From: Streptomyces sp. NBC_00083
Lineage (GTDB): Bacteria > Actinomycetota > Actinomycetes > Streptomycetales > Streptomycetaceae
Direction of reading: 5' to 3'
Assembly: GCF_026343295.1 (NCBI RefSeq)
Contig: NZ_JAPELY010000001.1
Location: 1,426,001-1,490,000, forward strand
Length of the DNA stretch: 64,000 nucleotides
This document shows, piece after piece, positions 1 through 10,246 of this stretch; within the stretch, counting starts at the first letter, position 1, and each line of letters begins with the position of its first letter. A model generated the notes under the pieces. The model worked only from the letters and a program-made list of their open reading frames with translations, had not been told where the DNA came from and searched no databases. A program made the position numbers and the translations under genes.

Positions 1-528
1 CATCCGGATGACGCGCCGCAGCCGGCGAAGCGGGCGCAGGTCCTCGGGGTCGTCGACGTGGCGCGGGTAGGGGTGGTGGGTGTCGAGATCCGGCACCAGG
101 ACCCGCACCCGGACCGAACGCGGCGCCGCGCGGTCGCCGAGCCTGATCAGTTCGGCCTGTTGCTGGACGGCCCGGGACAGCTCCTCGGTGTGCAGCGACC
201 AGACGTCGAGCGAGACATGGGGGGCGTCGAAGGCGCGGGAGATGTAATGGCCCAATGGCCGTCCGATGGCAGCCTGCCGGGCCACCCGGGCGCCCCGGCC
301 CGACACCCCCGCCTCCAGGAGCTGCTCCTCGCGCAGCAGGTGCAGCGCCTTCTGTACGGTGCCGCGCCCGCAGCCGAAACGCCGCATGAGCTGCTCCTGC
401 TTGGGCAGCGCCTCGCCGGGCGCCGGGGCGCCGTTCTGGATCTCCTGGCGCAGCGCGTCGGCCACCACGCGGTAGCGGGGGGTCTCCCCGGCGTCGTCCC
501 GGCCGGCCCCTGAGGTGTGGGTCGTCAC
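1..528 (-). CDS. GntR-family transcriptional regulator (partial, runs off left edge)
   Basis: Only the first 176 codons are in the window. They contain a GntR winged helix at about residues 12-85: a first helix around PRYRVVADALRQEI, then KQEQLMRRFG, then a recognition helix around GRGTVQKALHLL. The effector domain starts near residue 100 but is cut, so the GntR subfamily cannot be decided. The start is placed at a GTG giving VTTHTSGAG; no clear Shine-Dalgarno site precedes it, so a nearby start is possible. The gene diverges from the small membrane-protein gene at 794, and the gap between them carries three CGGTCAA half-sites that may form its own operator. Confidence 0.8.
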   Translation of the reverse strand, partial: MTTHTSGAGRDDAGETPRYRVVADALRQEIQNGAPAPGEALPKQEQLMRRFGCGRGTVQKALHLLREEQLLEAGVSGRGARVARQAAIGRPLGHYISRAFDAPHVSLDVWSLHTEELSRAVQQQAELIRLGDRAAPRSVRVRVLVPDLDTHHPYPRHVDDPEDLRPLRRLRRVIRM

Positions 529-547
529 CCAGCGAGGCTACAACTCG

Positions 548-601
548 CGGTCAAGACAGGACAGATGCCTGTGGCAAGCGGTCAATTCCCTTGCTTGACC
601 G
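548..601. promoter_or_regulatory. Candidate GntR operator: three CGGTCAA half-sites
   Basis: CGGTCAA occurs at 548-554 and 579-585, and its reverse complement TTGACCG at 595-601. The last two form an inverted repeat with a 9-base spacer. The first two are 31 bases apart, about three helical turns. The sites lie just upstream of the GntR gene that starts at 528, where autoregulation would be expected. Sequence pattern only; binding is inferred. Confidence 0.4.
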
Positions 602-634
602 TCTGGTTGCCCTCCTTGGCCGCGCAACTCGCCA

Positions 635-662
635 TTGGCATAGTCGTGTTGCCCAATATGCA
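635..662 (+). promoter_or_regulatory. Candidate promoter for the small membrane-protein gene
   Basis: TTGGCA (635-640) and TATGCA (657-662) are separated by 16 bases, which resembles a housekeeping-sigma promoter. It reads toward the gene at 794 with a leader of about 125 bases. It is preceded by GCAACTCGCC, a 10-mer that recurs upstream of the GntR gene at 1950. Confidence 0.35.
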
Positions 663-793
663 GTCGGTTGGCCATAGATGGCAGCCATTCACGAAGGGTA
701 GGAGGAGGGCACACGATCGCCGGCCGACGAGGGCACCGGACGTCCCTACGTCGGGGTGCGGTCCGCGGCGGCGACTACCGGAGGAGGTGTTCC

Positions 794-1021
794 ATGGGAC
801 TGGAGACGCGGGTGCAGATCGTCCTCGAACTGCTGTCGAACGCGGGTGTGGTGTCCCTGTTCGGCCCGTCGGGCCTGCTGGTGCTCGCCGTGTGCGTGCT
901 GCTCACGAAGGGCGGCCGCGCGGAGTCCCGTGAGCCGGGGCCCCTTCCGGCCGGGCCGCGCACCAACCTGGTCTGCGTGGCGGCCGTGCTCGTGGTGCTG
1001 CTGCTGATCGCCGCGGTGTGA
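794..1021 (+). CDS. Small two-helix membrane protein, function unknown
   Basis: A 75-residue protein with two hydrophobic helices: about residues 16-36 (VVSLFGPSGLLVLAVCVLL) and 54-75 (NLVCVAAVLVVLLLIAAV). A short basic/acidic linker rich in Gly and Pro joins them. The ATG has a strong GGAGGAG site 8 bases upstream, so this start is preferred over earlier in-frame starts. It lies between two GntR regulators and ends 11 bases from the convergent one, so a regulatory link is possible but unproven. No family recognised. Confidence 0.65.
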   Translation: MGLETRVQIVLELLSNAGVVSLFGPSGLLVLAVCVLLTKGGRAESREPGPLPAGPRTNLVCVAAVLVVLLLIAAV

Positions 1022-1032
1022 GCGGGGCGGGC

Positions 1033-1950
1033 TCAGTCCGCGTTCGGGTCCAGGGGGCGGGCGATGGTGTTCCAGAGCGAGTCGAACCACTGCTGGGTCT
1101 GCTCGACGTAGCCGCGGGTCACCTGGTCGTCGTCGACCACGGTGTGCCGGAAGAGCATGCCCTCCACGCCGAGCATGTCGTAGATCTCGATCGGGGTCCG
1201 GTCGAGATCCACCGTGCGTTCCGTCACCTGGTAGTGGCCGGCCAGGACCTCGCGGCCGTTGAGGATGTACACCTTCTGCGTCGGGGTGATCGCCACCTTG
1301 CGCGCCTCGACGCTCACCTCCTGCACCAGGTCGCGGACCTTGAGCATCCGCAGCGAGTGGCGCAGCGAGCCGTAGATGTGGTTGCTGGTGATCCGCAGCC
1401 GCTCGCGGGGCCGGAGGTTGCCCAGGTCGCCGACGACCTGGGGGAGGGCGAGCGGGGCCTCGGCGTCCGGCAGCAGGATGCGGACGGTGACGCTGCGCGG
1501 GCCCGAGCCCTCGGCCTGGACGGCGACGAGCGGGCCTGCGAGCGCGGAGGCCAGGGTCTCGCCATTGAGGCAGTACGCGTCGATGGTGACCTCGTCCTCG
1601 CGGAAGCACTGCGCCACCCGCTCGCCGAGGAAGACCCCTGCGGGCCGGGGCGCATGCCGGCGGGGTCCGGGCACGTCGCGCCGGTGCGCGGTCGCCGGGG
1701 CGCCCGCGGGGCGGGCGACGGTCGGCGGTGTGCCCTGCTGGGCCCGCCTGATCAGCCCTTCCCGCTCAAGAAGCTCGACGGCGCCGCGAACAGCCCCGCG
1801 CGGCACGGCGAACCGCGCGCTCAGCTCGGCCTGCGTGGGCAGCCGCTCCCCGACCCGCAGCTCGCCCTCGCGGATCAGGGCACGCAGACCATCGGCGACC
1901 ACATCCCGCGGACGACGCTGTCCCCCGGCCGAAGCGCTGCTACCAGACAC
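1033..1950 (-). CDS. GntR-family transcriptional regulator
   Basis: A 305-residue protein with an N-terminal GntR winged helix at about residues 12-75 (VVADGLRALIREGEL, then LPTQAELSARFAVPRGAVR). A linker rich in Ala, Pro and Arg follows, then a C-terminal domain of about 190 residues that I cannot assign to FCD or UTRA from sequence. The chosen start is GTG (VSGSSASAGG). A TTG 19 codons upstream would add a segment that looks non-coding. There is no Shine-Dalgarno site directly before the GTG; TACCAT lies 10-15 bases upstream, so a leaderless transcript is possible. It converges with the small membrane-protein gene. Confidence 0.75.
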   Translation of the reverse strand: MSGSSASAGGQRRPRDVVADGLRALIREGELRVGERLPTQAELSARFAVPRGAVRGAVELLEREGLIRRAQQGTPPTVARPAGAPATAHRRDVPGPRRHAPRPAGVFLGERVAQCFREDEVTIDAYCLNGETLASALAGPLVAVQAEGSGPRSVTVRILLPDAEAPLALPQVVGDLGNLRPRERLRITSNHIYGSLRHSLRMLKVRDLVQEVSVEARKVAITPTQKVYILNGREVLAGHYQVTERTVDLDRTPIEIYDMLGVEGMLFRHTVVDDDQVTRGYVEQTQQWFDSLWNTIARPLDPNAD

Positions 1951-2139
1951 GGGCCCATGGTACAACGCCCTGCCATTGAGGGCGAGTTGCTCGTCACAGT
2001 CTGCCAATGCGACCGCACCGGGCCGTAGTTGAGCCGGGCGTCCGGTGCCGCCGAGAGGTGTGGCTTTCGGGTGCGGGCCGGTGGTGGGCCGGTGGCCCAG
2101 CTCGCCGCGCTCCTGGCGGGGGCCGGGCGGAAGAGCGGG

Positions 2140-2910
2140 CTACTCCGTCACCGCGATGACCGAGAAGACGCCTCCCTGCGGGTCGCGGAGCAGGGCGAAG
2201 CGGCCCGGGGGGATGGTCGTGGGCGGGACGTGGATCTCGCCGCCCAGTTCCCGGGCCCGTTCCGCGACCGCGTCGCAGTCCTCCACCTGGACGTACACCA
2301 TCCAGTGCGACGGCACCTCCGGCGGGAAGTCCGAGCCCATGTGCATCATCCCGCTGAAGCTCTCCCCGTCCAGCTTCCACTCCGTGTACGAGGAGGACGA
2401 CCCGTACGGGTTGGCCTCGCTGCCGTCCCAGCCGAAGACCGTCCCGTAGAACGTCCTCGCCTGGTCGCGGTCGCGGGTCAGGAGCTCGAACCAGCACATC
2501 CCGCCCGGCCGGTCCACCACCCCGAAGCCCTTGTGCTCCTTCGGCTGCCAGACGCCGAACACCGCGCCCCCGGGGTCCGCGAAGACCGCGAGGCGGCCGG
2601 AATCGAAGACGTCCATGGGGCCGGCCACGATCGAGCCGCCGCTGCCGGTCACCTTCGCCGCCGTCGCGTCGGCCGACTCGACCTGGAAGTACACCAGCCA
2701 CGCCACGGGCTGCTCCGGGGCCGTCCGGGGCCCGTACCCGCCGGCGTACTCCTCGCCGAGCAGGAACATGCCGTACCCGCCGGCCTCCTCCATCGGCACG
2801 TCCGCGCCCCGCCAGCCGAAGAGGGCGCCGTAGAAGGCCTTGGCGGCCGGCACGTCGGTCGTGGAGAGGTCGGCCCAGGCCGGTGCGGACGGGCGGTTGC
2901 AGATCTTCAT
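2140..2910 (-). CDS. VOC (glyoxalase/bleomycin-resistance) family protein with two VOC domains
   Basis: A 256-residue protein made of two tandem vicinal-oxygen-chelate domains of about 125 residues each. Both begin with the typical WADLSTTDVPAAKAFYGALFGW or WFELLTRDRDQARTFYGTVFGW pattern and end with a DPGGAVFGV or DPQGGVFSV strand. VOC proteins include glyoxalases, dioxygenases and drug-binding proteins; the substrate cannot be told here. The ATG is chosen because GGGAG lies 6 bases upstream; a longer form would add 14 unlikely residues. It is separated from aceE by a strong hairpin, so it probably has its own promoter. Confidence 0.85.
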   Translation of the reverse strand: MKICNRPSAPAWADLSTTDVPAAKAFYGALFGWRGADVPMEEAGGYGMFLLGEEYAGGYGPRTAPEQPVAWLVYFQVESADATAAKVTGSGGSIVAGPMDVFDSGRLAVFADPGGAVFGVWQPKEHKGFGVVDRPGGMCWFELLTRDRDQARTFYGTVFGWDGSEANPYGSSSSYTEWKLDGESFSGMMHMGSDFPPEVPSHWMVYVQVEDCDAVAERARELGGEIHVPPTTIPPGRFALLRDPQGGVFSVIAVTE

Positions 2911-2950
2911 GCGGTGCTCCCGGGGTCGTGTCGCCTCCGGTCGACCATTC

Positions 2951-2997
2951 ACGCACGCGTGCCCCGCCCCGGCAATCGGGACGGGGCACGCGTGCGT
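2951..2997 (-). terminator. Terminator after aceE
   Basis: A 20-base-pair hairpin with one internal C/A mismatch. The arms ACGCACGCGTGCCCCG and CGGGGCACGCGTGCGT flank a short GCAAT loop region. It lies 13 bases beyond the aceE stop codon. It lacks a long U-tract, as is usual in Streptomyces. Confidence 0.75.
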
Positions 2998-3010
2998 ACC
3001 GGGATACCGC

Positions 3011-5707
3011 CTACAGGCCGTAGCGCTCGCGCGCTTCCTTCACGGCCGTGACCGGGACCTCGCCGCGCCGGGCGAGCTGGGCCAGCGCCGCGACGACGAT
3101 CGACTGCGCGTCGACGCCGAAGTGGCGACGGGCCGCCTCACGGGTGTCGGAGAGGCCGAAGCCGTCCGCACCGAGCGAGGACCAGTCCTGCTCGACCCAC
3201 TGCGCGATCTGGTCCGGGACCTGGCGCATGTAGTCGGAGACCGCGAGGACGGGAGAGTCGATGCCCTCAAGTGCCTTGCGGATGAAGGGGATCCGCTCCT
3301 CGCCGCGCAGCAGGGCAGCGTCCGCTTCGAGGGCGTCGCGCCGCAGCTCGGTCCAGGAGGTCGCGGACCACACGTCGGCGGCCACGCCCCACTCCTCGGC
3401 GAGCAGCTTCTGCGCTTCGAGCGTCCAGTGGATCGCCGTGCCGGAGCCGAGCAGCTGGATGCGGGAGGCGTTGACCGGGACGGTCACGCCGGCCGACTCC
3501 GCCGTGTTGAAGCGGTACAGGCCCTTGACGATGCCCTCGTCGATGCCCGCGGGCTTCGCCGGCTGCGGCATCGGCTCGTTGTAGACGGTCAGGTAGTAGA
3601 AGACGTCCCGGTCCTCGCCCGGGGCCGCCTCGCCGTACATCCGGCGCAGACCGTCCTTGACGATGGCCGCGACCTCGTACGCGAAGGCCGGGTCGTACGA
3701 CATGGCCGCCGGGTTGGTCGCCGCGATCACCGGGGAGTGGCCGTCCGCGTGCTGGAGGCCCTCACCGGTCAGGGTCGTACGGCCGGCGGTGGCGCCCACC
3801 AGGAAGCCGCGGCCCAGCTGGTCGCCGAGCTGCCACATCTGGTCGGCCGTGCGCTGCCAGCCGAACATCGAGTAGAAGATGTAGAACGGGATCATCGCTT
3901 CGCCGTGCGTGGAGTACGCGGACGCCGCGGCGATGAAGTCGGCCATGGAGCCGGCCTCGGTGATGCCCTCGTTGAGGATCTGGCCGTCCTTGGCCTCGCG
4001 GTAGTACATCAGCTGGTCGCGGTCGACCGGCTCGTACGTCTGGCCCTTGGGCGAGTAGATGCCCAGCGAGGGGAAGAGCGACTCCATGCCGAAGGTGCGG
4101 GCCTCGTCCGGGACGATCGGGACCCAGCGCTTGCCGGTCGTCTTGTCGCGGATCAGGTCCTTCATCAGCCGGACGAACGCCATGGTGGTGGCCATGGACT
4201 GGTTGCCGGAGCCCTTGTCGAACGCCGCGAACGACTTGTCGGCCGGGGCCGGCAGCGGGGCGATCGCGTGGCTGCGGCGGGCCGGGGCCGGGCCGCCGAG
4301 CGCCGCGCGGCGCTCCTGGAGGTAGCGGACCTCGGGGGAGTCGGCGCCGGGGTGGCCGTAGGGGACCACGCCGTCGACGAACTGCGCGTCGGAGATGGGC
4401 AGTTCAAGAAGGTCACGCATGTTCTTGAACTCGTCGTTGGTGAGCTTCTTCATCTGGTGGTTCGCGTTCTTGGACGCGAAGCCGTCGCCGAGGGTGAAGC
4501 CCTTGACCGTCTGGGCCAGGATGACGGTCGGCGCGCCCTTGTGGGACAGGGCGGCCTTGTAGGCGGCGTACACCTTGCGCGGCTCGTGGCCACCGCGCGA
4601 GAGGTGGAAGCACTCCAGGATCTTGTCGTCCGAGAGCAGCTTCGCCATCTCGACGAGCGCCGGGTCCTTGCCGAAGAAGTCCTCGCGGATGTAGGCCGCG
4701 TCGCGCGTCTGGTACGTCTGCACCTGGGCGTCGGGGACCTCGCGCAGGCGGCGGACGAGGGCGCCGGTGGTGTCGAGCTGGAAGAGCTCGTCCCAGGCGC
4801 CGCCCCACAGCGACTTCACGACGTTCCAGCCGGCGCCGCGGAACTGGGCCTCCAGCTCCTGCACGATCTTGAAGTTGGCGCGGACCGGGCCGTCGAGGCG
4901 CTGCAGGTTGCAGTTGATGACGAAGGTCAGGTTGTCCAGACCCTCGCGGGCGGCGAGTGCGAGGGCCGCCGTCGACTCGGGCTCGTCCATCTCGCCGTCA
5001 CCGAGGAACGCCCACACGTGGGAGTTGGAGACGTCCTTGATGTTCCGGTTGGTGAGGTACCGGTTGAAGCGCGCCTGGTAGATCGCGGAGAGCGGGCCCA
5101 GACCCATCGAGACGGTCGGGAACTCCCACAGCCAGGGCAGGCGGCGCGGGTGCGGGTAGGAGGGCAGGCCGTCGCCGGCGGACTCCTGGCGGAACTTGTC
5201 GAGGTGCGCCTCGGTGAGGCGGCCGTCGAGGAAGGCGCGGGCGTAGATGCCGGGCGAGGCGTGGCCCTGGATGTAGAGCTGGTCGCCGGATCCGTCGCCC
5301 TCCTTCCCGCGGAAGAAGTGGTTGAAGCCGGTCTCGTACAGCCAGGCCGCGGACGCGAAGGTCGCGATGTGGCCGCCGACGCCGTGCTTCGAGCCCCGGG
5401 TCACCATGGCCGCCGCGTTCCAGCGGTTCCATGCGGTGATCCGGCGCTCCATCTCCTCGTCGCCGTCGATGACGGGCTCCGAGGAGGAGGGAATGGTGTT
5501 GACGTAGTCCGTCTCCAGCAGCTTCGGCAGGGCGAGGCCCGCGCCTTCGGCATGCTGGAGCGTGCGGCGCATCAGATACGCGGCCCTATGGGGGCCGGCG
5601 GCCTTGGCGACGGCATCGAGGGAGGCCGCCCATTCGGCGGTCTCCTCGGTGTCACGGTCCGGGAGCTGGTCGAGCTCACTCGGAAACTTGGCTACGGGGT
5701 CGATCAC
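3011..5707 (-). CDS. aceE: Pyruvate dehydrogenase E1 component, homodimeric type
   Basis: An 898-residue protein, the normal size for single-chain (AceE-type) E1. It decarboxylates pyruvate with thiamine diphosphate and passes the acetyl group to lipoyl-E2. The ThDP motif is clear: GDGEMDEPES followed about 25 residues on by NCNLQRLDGPV. HIATFASAAWLYETGFNHFF and DAAYIREDFFGKDP are also typical of this family. The start is GTG (VIDPVAKFPSELDQ), with GGAAGG about 9 bases upstream. The E2 and E3 genes sucB and lpdA lie just upstream on the same strand, beyond a GntR regulator. A strong promoter with an overlapping palindrome lies about 90 bases upstream of the start. Confidence 0.97.
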   Translation of the reverse strand: MIDPVAKFPSELDQLPDRDTEETAEWAASLDAVAKAAGPHRAAYLMRRTLQHAEGAGLALPKLLETDYVNTIPSSSEPVIDGDEEMERRITAWNRWNAAAMVTRGSKHGVGGHIATFASAAWLYETGFNHFFRGKEGDGSGDQLYIQGHASPGIYARAFLDGRLTEAHLDKFRQESAGDGLPSYPHPRRLPWLWEFPTVSMGLGPLSAIYQARFNRYLTNRNIKDVSNSHVWAFLGDGEMDEPESTAALALAAREGLDNLTFVINCNLQRLDGPVRANFKIVQELEAQFRGAGWNVVKSLWGGAWDELFQLDTTGALVRRLREVPDAQVQTYQTRDAAYIREDFFGKDPALVEMAKLLSDDKILECFHLSRGGHEPRKVYAAYKAALSHKGAPTVILAQTVKGFTLGDGFASKNANHQMKKLTNDEFKNMRDLLELPISDAQFVDGVVPYGHPGADSPEVRYLQERRAALGGPAPARRSHAIAPLPAPADKSFAAFDKGSGNQSMATTMAFVRLMKDLIRDKTTGKRWVPIVPDEARTFGMESLFPSLGIYSPKGQTYEPVDRDQLMYYREAKDGQILNEGITEAGSMADFIAAASAYSTHGEAMIPFYIFYSMFGWQRTADQMWQLGDQLGRGFLVGATAGRTTLTGEGLQHADGHSPVIAATNPAAMSYDPAFAYEVAAIVKDGLRRMYGEAAPGEDRDVFYYLTVYNEPMPQPAKPAGIDEGIVKGLYRFNTAESAGVTVPVNASRIQLLGSGTAIHWTLEAQKLLAEEWGVAADVWSATSWTELRRDALEADAALLRGEERIPFIRKALEGIDSPVLAVSDYMRQVPDQIAQWVEQDWSSLGADGFGLSDTREAARRHFGVDAQSIVVAALAQLARRGEVPVTAVKEARERYGL

Positions 5708-5795
5708 GATCGCCGCCTTCCGGACAGGAGGGGGGTGGAGAAAAGGGGGCCTTTGTCTGGCAGGACGGGGCCTTGGACCGGTGAGTCCGCCGTTG

Positions 5796-5825
5796 ACTGT
5801 AAGCCGACGATCGATGATCGATCAA
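5796..5825 (-). promoter_or_regulatory. aceE promoter with overlapping 15-bp palindrome
   Basis: On the minus strand TTGATC (5825-5820) and TACAGT (5801-5796) are 18 bases apart, a good housekeeping-sigma promoter giving an aceE leader of about 80 bases. The perfect odd palindrome GATCGATGATCGATC (5809-5823) covers the edge of the -35 box and the spacer. A protein bound there would block RNA polymerase. The FadR-type GntR regulator encoded at 5934 is the obvious candidate. Confidence 0.6.
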
Positions 5826-5879
5826 AGTGTTGAGCCCAAAAACTTCTTCGAATCGGGAAAGTCGGCACAGGGTGCCGCC

Positions 5880-5906
5880 AAACCAGGCACGCGGTGCCTG
5901 GTTTTT
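5880..5906. terminator. Terminator between the GntR gene and aceE
   Basis: AAACCAGGCAC and GTGCCTGGTTT form an 11-bp perfect hairpin with a GCG loop. Five T residues follow on the plus strand and three on the minus strand. It lies 28 bases past the stop of the GntR gene and upstream of the aceE promoter, so it probably separates the two transcription units. Confidence 0.65.
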
Positions 5907-5933
5907 GAAGGGCCCTGGCCCGCGCCCGGACCG

Positions 5934-6560
5934 TCAGGCGCTACGCGGCGCGCACCCCAGGACATGGGCCTTCACCATCAGACCGATGGCCGGATCCCGC
6001 CGCCGGAACGCCGCGACGAGGTCCTCGTGCTCCTCCGCGTACGACTTCTGTACGGTGCCGAGCCAGCGGATCGAGAGCGCCGTGAAGACCTCGATGCCGA
6101 GCCCTTCCCATGTGTGCAACAGCACACTGTTGTCGGCCGCCCGCACCAGCTCCCGGTGGAAGCCCACCGTGTGCCGCACCTGCGCGGTCCCGTCCGCCGC
6201 CCGGTCCGCCTCGTACAGGGCCGCCACGTGCGGCTCCAGGGCCGAGCAGTCCTCGGCCAGGCGCTCCGCCGCCAGCTCGGCCGCGATCTGCTCAAGGCCG
6301 GCCCGCACCGGGTAGCTCTCCTCCAGGTCGGCCGGGCTCAGATTCCGTACCCGTACGCCCTTGTTGGGGGCCGACTCGATCAGGCGCAGGCTCTCCAGCT
6401 CCCTGAGGGCCTCACGCACCGGCGTCTGGCTGACCTGGAGCTCCACCGCGATGCGCCGCTCCACGATCCGCTCACCGGGCTTCCAGCGCCCGCTGACGAT
6501 CCCCTCCACGATGTGCTCGCGGATCTGCTCGCGCAGCGAGTGGACGACGGGCACGGTCAT
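5934..6560 (-). CDS. GntR regulator, FadR subfamily (FCD domain)
   Basis: A 208-residue regulator. The winged helix covers residues 8-75 (LREQIREHIVEGIVSGRWKP, then VSQTPVREALRELESLRLIE). An all-helical FCD effector domain follows, with candidate metal ligands in HTVGFHRELV and AEEHEDLV. Proteins of this type usually sense small organic acids. It is flanked by aceE and sucB on the same strand, which suggests control of pyruvate dehydrogenase, as E. coli PdhR does, though it need not be orthologous. A palindrome overlapping the aceE promoter is a candidate target. The start ATG has GGAG six bases upstream. Confidence 0.9.
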   Translation of the reverse strand: MTVPVVHSLREQIREHIVEGIVSGRWKPGERIVERRIAVELQVSQTPVREALRELESLRLIESAPNKGVRVRNLSPADLEESYPVRAGLEQIAAELAAERLAEDCSALEPHVAALYEADRAADGTAQVRHTVGFHRELVRAADNSVLLHTWEGLGIEVFTALSIRWLGTVQKSYAEEHEDLVAAFRRRDPAIGLMVKAHVLGCAPRSA

Positions 6561-6601
6561 GGGGGCTCCTTAAGGCGAGCGGTGACCTCCAAACAATACG
6601 G

Positions 6602-6639
6602 CCGCGCCCCCGTCCGGAAGAGCCCGGACGGGGGCGCGG
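6602..6639 (-). terminator. Terminator after sucB
   Basis: A perfect 16-bp stem: CCGCGCCCCCGTCCGG pairs with CCGGACGGGGGCGCGG around a 6-base loop. It lies 50 bases past the sucB stop and upstream of the GntR gene. Confidence 0.85.
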
Positions 6640-6688
6640 TCGCTGGTGAGACGAGTGTTACAGCCGTCCCACGGTGCCGTGGAGAGCC

Positions 6689-8458
<1,770 letters not shown>

Positions 8459-8513
8459 GGTTTCGGTTGCTCCTTACGAATTGCGGGAAGTGGTCGTCGC
8501 GCCCGAGGGGCTG

Positions 8514-9902
8514 TCAGTCGTGGGAGTGCAGCGGCTTGCCGGCCAGCGCCAGGTGGGCCTCGCCGAGCGCCTCGTTCTGCGTCGGGTGCGCGTGGATGAG
8601 CTGCGCGACCTCGGCCGGCAGCGCCTCCCAGTTGTAGATCAGCTGGGCTTCGCCGACCTGCTCGCCCATGCGGTCACCGACCATGTGGACGCCGACCACG
8701 GCACCGTCCTTGACCTGGACGAGCTTGATCTCGCCCGCGGTCTTGAGGATCTTGCTCTTGCCGTTGCCCGCGAGGTTGTACTTCAGAGCGACGACCTTGT
8801 CCGCACCGTAGATCTCCTTGGCCTTGGCCTCGGTGATGCCCACGGAGGCGACCTCGGGGTGGCAGTACGTCACCCGGGGCACGCCGTCGTAGTCGATCGG
8901 GACGGTCTTGAGACCGGCCAGACGCTCCGCCACCAGGATGCCCTCGGCGAAGCCGACGTGCGCGAGCTGGAGCGTCGGGACCAGGTCGCCGACGGCGGAG
9001 ATGGTGGGCACGTTGGTGCGCATGTACTCGTCGGCCAGGACGTAGCCGCGGTCCATCGCGACGCCCTGCTCCTCGTACCCGAGGCCCTGCGAGACCGGGC
9101 CGCGGCCGATGGCGACGAGGAGGACCTCGGCCTCGAACTCCTTGCCGTCGGCCAGCGTGACCTTCACACCGTTGGCCGTGTACTCGGCCTTCTGGAAGAA
9201 GGTGCCCAGGTTGAACTTGATGCCGCGCTTGCGGAACGCGCGCTCCAGGATCTTGGAGCTGTTCTCGTCCTCGACCGGCACGAGGTGCTTGAGGCCCTCG
9301 ATGACGGTGACGTCGGTGCCGAAGGACTTCCACGCCGAGGCGAACTCGACGCCGATGACGCCGCCGCCCAGGATGATCGCGGACTGCGGGACGCGGTCCA
9401 GGGTCAGCGCGTGGTCCGAGGAGATGATGCGGTTGCCGTCGATCTCCAGGCCCGGCAGCGACTTCGGCACGGAGCCGGTCGCCAGCAGGACGTGGCGGCC
9501 CTGGACGCGCTGGCCGTTGACGTCCACCGAGGTCGGGGAGGACAGGCGTCCCTCACCCTCGATGTAGGTCACCTTGCGGGAGGCGACCAGGCCCTGCAGC
9601 CCCTTGTACAGGCCCGAGATGACCTCGTCCTTGTACGCGTGGACCGCGTTGATGTCGATGCCCTCGAAGGTGGCCTTGACGCCGAACTGGCCGGCTTCGC
9701 GTGCCTGGTCGGCGATCTCGCCGGCGTGCAGCAGGGCCTTCGTCGGGATGCAGCCGTTGTGCAGGCAGGTGCCGCCGAGCTTGTTCTTCTCGATCAGTGC
9801 GACGTCCAGGCCCAGCTGCGCTCCGCGCAGGGCCGCGGCGTAGCCGCCACTGCCACCGCCGAGGATCACTAGGTCGAAAACGGTGCTGGCGTCGTTCGCC
9901 AC
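8514..9902 (-). CDS. lpdA: Dihydrolipoamide dehydrogenase (E3)
   Basis: A 462-residue flavoprotein disulfide reductase. The N-terminal FAD motif VILGGGSGGYAAALRGAQLG is followed by the redox pair in GGTCLHNGCIPTKALL (CxxxxC). The NAD-binding fold contains AIILGGGVIGVEFASAW, and the C-terminal HAHPTQNEALGEAHLA carries the catalytic His-Glu. It reoxidises lipoyl groups on E2 and passes electrons to NAD. The GTG start (VANDASTVF) has GGAGG upstream and gives the normal length. It is 55 bases upstream of sucB on the same strand, so the two are probably cotranscribed. Confidence 0.96.
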   Translation of the reverse strand: MANDASTVFDLVILGGGSGGYAAALRGAQLGLDVALIEKNKLGGTCLHNGCIPTKALLHAGEIADQAREAGQFGVKATFEGIDINAVHAYKDEVISGLYKGLQGLVASRKVTYIEGEGRLSSPTSVDVNGQRVQGRHVLLATGSVPKSLPGLEIDGNRIISSDHALTLDRVPQSAIILGGGVIGVEFASAWKSFGTDVTVIEGLKHLVPVEDENSSKILERAFRKRGIKFNLGTFFQKAEYTANGVKVTLADGKEFEAEVLLVAIGRGPVSQGLGYEEQGVAMDRGYVLADEYMRTNVPTISAVGDLVPTLQLAHVGFAEGILVAERLAGLKTVPIDYDGVPRVTYCHPEVASVGITEAKAKEIYGADKVVALKYNLAGNGKSKILKTAGEIKLVQVKDGAVVGVHMVGDRMGEQVGEAQLIYNWEALPAEVAQLIHAHPTQNEALGEAHLALAGKPLHSHD

Positions 9903-10246
9903 GTCACGTCCTCCATGCATGTGCGCCGGGCGCGGTCGTCGATGACCGGCGGCGGCTGGTATTCGGCCGCTTGTCTTCGGCCCTGTGGTGGGGGCCCTGT
10001 CCTGCCGAGAACCCATCTTCGCACTTGTTGACGGAAGGCGGGACGCGGGGCCGGGGTCTGAGACCGCTGATCGCCGGCGTCGGCGGTCCCAGGAGTGCCC
10101 GTGCCACCGGGCCGCGGCGTCCGGATGTCACCGTCGGTTTCATCAACAGCGAAATCCGGCCGAAGCGCGGTGGTACGGAGCGTGAACACGGGCGGCCCCG
10201 GCGCGTATGCCCGGAGCCGCCCTGTGTGCCGGCTGTGCGCGGTGGA
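9903..10246. other. Intergenic region between lpdA and pepA
   Basis: This 344-base gap holds the hairpin terminator of pepA at its right end and presumably the lpdA promoter. I could not find a convincing -35/-10 pair for lpdA, and no open frame here looks coding. Confidence 0.5.
10190..10222 (-). terminator. Terminator after pepA
   Basis: GGGCGGC and GCCGCCC pair, with an inner CCGG/CCGG stem separated by single unpaired bases and a GCGTATG-like loop. It lies 25 bases past the pepA stop codon. Confidence 0.65.

Noticed and set aside
2840..5833. A long open frame on the plus strand through aceE
   Set aside because: It is antisense to aceE, has Arg/Val/Asp-rich low-complexity translation, and arises from high third-position GC. 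No ribosome site or homology pattern supports it.
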